Below, in pieces: positions 60,490 to 64,000 of a stretch of DNA of 64,000 bases (position 1 is its first letter; every line of letters starts with the position of its first letter). The notes below the pieces were generated by a model. It saw only the letters and a list, made by a program, of their open reading frames with translations, was not told the origin of the DNA and did no database searches. The translations under genes and the position numbers were made by a program. Source of the DNA: Longibaculum muris (GTDB lineage Bacteria > Bacillota_I > Bacilli_A > Erysipelotrichales > Coprobacillaceae); assembly GCF_004343035.1 (NCBI RefSeq), contig NZ_SMCQ01000003.1, positions 124,001 through 188,000 on the forward strand. The letters are read 5' to 3'.

Positions 60490-61285
60490 TTTTTTCCTCT
60501 CCTTTTGATATATTTTGATAAGTACATAATTCAAAATTGTCTTTCATGTACTTGACCAAGTCTTTTTGTTTAATAGCTTCAGCTTCAATGACTCTTGGAT
60601 AAGCAAAACTAGACTCTGTTAAAATCTTATAATCTAAATATGCTGGATGCCACATCACTTCAATAATCTCATTTTGTAATGATGCCTCTTGAACCAAAGA
60701 TATAATTTCTTCTGATAAAACTTTGACTTTATCCTCAATGTTTTCAATCTTATCACCTAAATTTTTCCATGGATCAATGAGTATATCATTACATTGAATA
60801 TTCTCACTTGTTAAAATTGTTTTATCAGCAAAAGAATTTCTCACAGGTAAGTTATATTCTTTAGCTAACTTCTTAACAATTGATGGATTATTCTTAAATG
60901 TATGAATATGGTGATGGGAATCTAAATGCGTTGGTTGAATACCTGCTTGATAAACTTTTTCAATTTGAGCTTTCCATTCTGCATAAACTTCTTCATCACT
61001 GATGGATGTTGTTGCATCTTGATAAAATGCAAGTTTTTTAAAATTTCCATTTTCATCCACTAAAGTCTGATGTCCTTTTAAAAGTGGTTTTCCACAAGTT
61101 AATGTTAAGTGAACTCCAATTCCAAGTCCCGGATTTGCTTTAGCTAAAGCAATCGCATGATCAAATCCCATCATGGCTGGCATAATTGTTGTTGATGTTA
61201 AAACACCTTGTAGATAACTTTCAATAATCCCATAATTGATGGCTGGTGAATAACCAAAATCATCAGCATTGTTAATAATTCTCAT
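60482..61285 (-). CDS. chbG: ChbG/YdjC-type carbohydrate deacetylase
   Basis: 267 residues from ATG at 61285 after AAAGGAGG. The metal-binding residues are seen in INNADDFGYSPAIN and THLDSHHHIHTF; HPAYLD lies near the C-terminus. Escherichia coli ChbG removes an acetyl group from phosphorylated chitobiose and chitotriose so that the GH4 enzyme ChbF can act. Here it pairs with a GH4 of the alpha class and a NagE-type permease. It is the first gene after the RAT/terminator at 61309-61380. Confidence 0.85.
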   Translation of the reverse strand: MRIINNADDFGYSPAINYGIIESYLQGVLTSTTIMPAMMGFDHAIALAKANPGLGIGVHLTLTCGKPLLKGHQTLVDENGNFKKLAFYQDATTSISDEEVYAEWKAQIEKVYQAGIQPTHLDSHHHIHTFKNNPSIVKKLAKEYNLPVRNSFADKTILTSENIQCNDILIDPWKNLGDKIENIEDKVKVLSEEIISLVQEASLQNEIIEVMWHPAYLDYKILTESSFAYPRVIEAEAIKQKDLVKYMKDNFELCTYQNISKGEEKNV

Positions 61286-61308
61286 GTTTTTCCTCCTTTT
61301 TTCCAAAC

Positions 61309-61380
61309 AAAAAACCTAAAATATAAAATACATAAGTATCTCATATCCTAGGTTTTGCCTGCTTATTCAGTTACAATCCT
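61309..61380 (-). promoter_or_regulatory. RAT and terminator between licT-type gene and chbG
   Basis: On the minus strand GGATTGTAACTG, a short loop and GCAGGCAAAACCT (61380-61350) match the RAT consensus almost base for base. The 3' end AAAACCTA is also the 5' arm of a terminator that closes with TAGGTTTTTT (down to 61309). The RAT's first bases are the last bases of the TAG stop of the antiterminator gene. No promoter is visible between the two genes, so this is an internal switch in the operon. Confidence 0.88.
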
Positions 61381-62230
61381 AATTGCCTAATATTTGTGTT
61401 ATATGAATCATTAAATAAACAATCTCTGCTCTATTCACATCACTCTCCAATTCTTTTTTTACAAATGCTACGATATATCGACTACAATCCAATAGTCTTG
61501 GATCATTTGCAACCAATAATTTATAAATATTTTCATTCACAATTGTCTCATCTCTTAATTCTTTATTCATAACACGTCCAATAAAGAATCTTAAATGTGT
61601 GACTAAACGCATATAAGCTAAAGAATCTCGGTCAATATTTATTTCAAAAACGGCTTCTATAATCTTAACAATATCTATAACATATTGAAGCATTTCAAGG
61701 GAACGATTTTCTCTTTCTTTTTGATCTTCTGGTGTAAAATACAAAGCCATATATCCTGCTTCATCAACTGGTAATCTTACGCCCGTTTTTTCTTCAATAT
61801 AATCAATCATCTTTAAACTCAAATCAAATTCTTCTTTCCAAATGGTTTTAACTTCCATTAAAACCAAATTTGGTAAAAGGATTCCTTCTTTTGTACGTTG
61901 TATGGCTCCAGCAATATGATCTGTAAAATTCATAAAAGTTGATAATGTCATCTTTTTTCCTAAAACAGTTTCTGCTTGTCGAAGTATTTCTTCACTTAAA
62001 CCAAAATATTCTTTTGGAACCCTTTGAACCAATTGGTTCATTTTCTTTTTCTTTCCATCATCTAAGACAAATTTTTGAGTGACCTTATTCATTTCAACAG
62101 AATCACCAATTTTTTTCTTAAAACCAAGTCCTGCCCCTGTCAAAATGATTTCTTCACCTTTTTTATTGAGGCAACTTACAACATTATTGTTATAAATTTT
62201 TAGAATTTCCAAATTCTTGACCTCCTTCAT
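61379..62230 (-). CDS. LicT/BglG-family transcription antiterminator
   Basis: A 283-residue protein: CAT RNA-binding domain at 1-55 (LEILKIYNNNVVSCLNKKG, LTGAGLGFKKKIGD), PRD1 (NFTDHIAGAIQRTKEG, AGYMALYF) and PRD2 (LVTHLRFFIGRVM, IVYLMIHITQI). Relative to most members, HTP-like PRD2 histidines are retained. It lies 4 bases after the IIA gene. RAT elements stand both upstream of its operon and immediately after its own stop codon, so it probably controls its own synthesis and the downstream catabolic genes. Confidence 0.9.
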   Translation of the reverse strand: MKEVKNLEILKIYNNNVVSCLNKKGEEIILTGAGLGFKKKIGDSVEMNKVTQKFVLDDGKKKKMNQLVQRVPKEYFGLSEEILRQAETVLGKKMTLSTFMNFTDHIAGAIQRTKEGILLPNLVLMEVKTIWKEEFDLSLKMIDYIEEKTGVRLPVDEAGYMALYFTPEDQKERENRSLEMLQYVIDIVKIIEAVFEINIDRDSLAYMRLVTHLRFFIGRVMNKELRDETIVNENIYKLLVANDPRLLDCSRYIVAFVKKELESDVNRAEIVYLMIHITQILGN

Positions 62231-62234
62231 ACTT

Positions 62235-62702
62235 TTAATATTCTATCATTGTCGTTGTACCTGACTGACAATTTTCAACTGATAATTTTTTTAAACTCTT
62301 ACCGTTATCATTTAAAATGATAACTGGTGTAACTAAGGATATTCCTTCTTGATGAAAAAACTCTACATCAACTTTTATAACTGGTGTTCCTTTTTTAACC
62401 TTGTCTCCAACTTTGACAAGTGGCTGAAAACCTTGTCCCTTCTTCATAACAGTATCTAAACCAATATGAATCAAAAGTTCTATTCCATCGGTTGATTTTA
62501 TTCCAAAAGCATGTTTAGTTTCAGGAATCAATACAATCTCACCATCACAAGGAGCTACAAAGATATCATCAGTTGGTTGAATAGCTATGCCGTCTCCCAT
62601 CATTCCTGATGAAAAGACTTCATCTTTAACATCACTTAAAGGAATCACTTGACCACTGACTGGTGCAACAATTGTTTTCTTTTTCTTTAAAATATTAAAC
62701 AT
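62235..62702 (-). CDS. PTS glucose-type EIIA component
   Basis: 155 residues from ATG at 62702 behind GGAGG; the longer open frame includes the terminator and RAT. Crr-family blocks are VFSSGMMGDGIAIQP, TKHAFGIKSTDG and LLIHIGLDTVMKKGQG, with the two active-site histidines. It should feed both flanking IICB permeases. First gene of the IIA-antiterminator unit. Confidence 0.9.
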   Translation of the reverse strand: MFNILKKKKTIVAPVSGQVIPLSDVKDEVFSSGMMGDGIAIQPTDDIFVAPCDGEIVLIPETKHAFGIKSTDGIELLIHIGLDTVMKKGQGFQPLVKVGDKVKKGTPVIKVDVEFFHQEGISLVTPVIILNDNGKSLKKLSVENCQSGTTTMIEY

Positions 62703-62713
62703 ATCATTTCCTC

Positions 62714-62778
62714 CAAAAAAATAAAGGCAAAGACATCTTAAAATAAGAAATCTTTGCCTAATTGAATAGTTACAAATC
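62714..62778 (-). promoter_or_regulatory. RAT and terminator in the IIA leader
   Basis: On the minus strand GATTTGTAACT, a loop and TTAGGCAAAGAT (62778-62750) resemble a RAT. The end is shared with a terminator AGGCAAAGA / TCTTTGCCT (62759-62751 with 62733-62725) followed by TTATTTTTTT. The conserved GTAACT and GGCAAA cores are present; outer bases differ from the copy at 61350. Confidence 0.75.
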
Positions 62779-62803
62779 AAATATAGTTTTTGTTTACATC
62801 TAT

Positions 62804-62853
62804 ACTCTAGCAAAAGATTTCCTTCATGTCAATAGTTTTTTAAGCGTTTTCAT
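62804..62853 (-). promoter_or_regulatory. promoter and cre-like site of the IIA-antiterminator-chbG operon
   Basis: TTGACA (62832-62827), 17-base spacer, TAGAGT (62809-62804). Just upstream, ATGAAAACGCTTAAA (62853-62839) fits the cre consensus except the late C. The site touches the end of the IICB gene, so the IIA unit has its own carbon-controlled promoter. Confidence 0.65.
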
Positions 62854-62854
62854 T

Positions 62855-64000
62855 TCAATCTAATAATTCTTTAAATTCCCTTGCTATTTTATTAACATTA
62901 GCTCCAATAATAATTTGAATTTCATGTTCGCCAAATCGCATGATTCCTTTTGAACCACATTGTTTTAATTTTTCTTCATTAACTAACTTTGTATTCTTTA
63001 ATTCTATACGTAATCTTGTTGTACATGCTTCAACATCAATTACATTAGCTTTTCCTCCAACATATTTTAAAATATTCTCTGCAGTATTTTGGTATTGAGA
63101 TCCATTTAAAATGGCTTCAAGTTCTTTTTCTATATTCTGATTTTCTGCATTATCTTCTCTACCTGGTGTTTTTAAATCAAAATGTTCGATTGCTAATTGA
63201 AATGAACAATCATAAAGGAAAAAGAAGAAAATACCCACGGGTATAATAATCCATGCATTTTGTCCCATATTAAAATTCATAATATAATCTATGACACAAA
63301 AATTAACCGATATTCCTAAATGAACATTCATTAAATAAAGAATAACTCCAGAAAATCCAGTAAAAAATGCATGTAAAATATACAATTGTGGAGCAACAAA
63401 CATAAACGAAAATTCAATAGGCTCTGTAATCCCAGAAATAAAACTGGTAATTGCACTTGAAAACATAAATGCTTTTATCTTTTGTTTATTAACCTTTGCC
63501 TTTTTATAGATTGCATGACAGACTCCTGGTAAACCAAACATCATCGGAATAAAAAACATTGCTAAAAATAATCCTGCCGTTGGATCGCCGGCGAGAAAAC
63601 GAGGTAATTCACCTTTCACAACTTCTCCAGAAGCACTTACAAAGGTTCCGAGTTCATAATAAATATATGAATTTAAAACATGGTGTAAACCAGTTGGAAT
63701 CAATAAACGATTAAGTAGACCATAGATAAATATTCCAATTGCCCCAGCACTTGCTATCCAAACACCAAAATCATTTAAACCAGATTGAATAGGAAGCCAA
63801 ACATAACTACAAATATTAGCTAAAACAATCGCAACCAAAGGAGCTAAAGTGACAACTAGCTTCTCACCTCTAAAAAAGATAAATATCTCTGGAATTTTCC
63901 ACTCTTTACTATAGTTAAAAACAATCGCTGTCATAACGCCTACTAAAATTCCAGCAAAAACTCCCATATCAATTGAAGGATCAATAAATGATAATACAGA
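62855..64000 (-). CDS. PTS EIICB, NagE/glucose superfamily, 5' part outside window
   Basis: The frame is open to the window edge (11 more codons beyond an internal Met at 63967), so the start lies outside. Visible: MGVFAGILVGVMTAIVFNY, GLHHVLNSYIYYELGTF, RFLAGDPTAGLFLAMFF and GITEPIEFSFMF, then the IIB domain with DVEACTTRLRIEL. Nearly the same blocks as the IICB at 59071, so the two are close paralogues. No IIA domain; the gene for IIA follows 153 bases downstream under its own promoter. Confidence 0.9.
   Translation of the reverse strand, partial: SVLSFIDPSIDMGVFAGILVGVMTAIVFNYSKEWKIPEIFIFFRGEKLVVTLAPLVAIVLANICSYVWLPIQSGLNDFGVWIASAGAIGIFIYGLLNRLLIPTGLHHVLNSYIYYELGTFVSASGEVVKGELPRFLAGDPTAGLFLAMFFIPMMFGLPGVCHAIYKKAKVNKQKIKAFMFSSAITSFISGITEPIEFSFMFVAPQLYILHAFFTGFSGVILYLMNVHLGISVNFCVIDYIMNFNMGQNAWIIIPVGIFFFFLYDCSFQLAIEHFDLKTPGREDNAENQNIEKELEAILNGSQYQNTAENILKYVGGKANVIDVEACTTRLRIELKNTKLVNEEKLKQCGSKGIMRFGEHEIQIIIGANVNKIAREFKELLD

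Overview
The window is strongly AT-rich DNA from a low-GC Gram-positive gut-type bacterium. Several features point to the Firmicutes, most likely Erysipelotrichia (Coprobacillaceae-like): many glucose-superfamily PTS permeases, BglG/LicT antiterminators, LytTR regulators, cre-like sites, G-rich ribosome binding sites, a single-chain PurL and a wall-protein-like C-terminus with a FIVAR domain. This placement is an inference; no rRNA or tRNA gene was seen.

1-3500: a decaying region. It holds the 5' part of a contractile-tail tube gene, a badly broken tail-sheath pseudogene, and a dead IS200/IS605 element (tnpA and tnpB both broken) just upstream of the sheath. 3500-11000: small housekeeping units. 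These are a membrane microprotein, a ROK kinase with a MupG-type 6-phospho-N-acetylmuramidase, a Leu/Gly heptad-repeat surface protein divergent from an AraC regulator, an SGNH hydrolase, and an AlkD-like protein with a SAP-domain protein.

11000-19400: a LytTR-controlled ABC-transporter locus. A three-gene exporter, a broken small secreted-protein gene and an ATPase-permease fusion all read leftward. A LytTR response regulator and an AgrC-like membrane sensor read rightward. Between them lies a good promoter with a 20-bp direct repeat directly upstream of its -35 box, and a long leader with a possible 18-residue peptide.

19400-29700: alpha-glucoside use. A leftward PTS operon (IICB, unknown membrane protein, 6-phospho-alpha-glucosidase MalH, IIA) faces away from a rightward operon of secreted GH63 glucosidase, EIICBA and LicT-type antiterminator. 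The rightward operon has a cre site in its promoter and a RAT/terminator in its leader.

29700-37600: KtrA/KtrB potassium uptake behind a leader with mutually exclusive hairpins; a Na/Pi cotransporter with an 11-bp-period Pho-box-like array; a split chromate-type transporter; and a large SF2 helicase with two membrane segments. 37700-50500: the purine operon fhs-purE-C-M-N-H-D-L-B, led by a ZTP riboswitch with terminator. purF and purK are not in the run.

50500-53800: an orphan LytTR regulator lacking the receiver aspartate, divergent from a four-gene ABC transporter. The spacer again carries a 20-bp-spaced direct repeat. 53800-57600: a coiled-coil microprotein, an alpha/beta hydrolase, a flavin reductase, a GNAT acetyltransferase and an ABC-F protein.

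57700-64000: a leftward sugar locus. A NagE-type PTS IICB (cut by the window end) is followed by IIA and a LicT-type antiterminator, then a ChbG/YdjC deacetylase, a second NagE-type IICB and a GH4 phosphoglycosidase with the phospho-alpha-glucosidase signature. RAT/terminator switches precede IIA and ChbG. The combination suggests import and breakdown of an N-acetylated, alpha-linked disaccharide, which I consider the most interesting metabolic proposal here.
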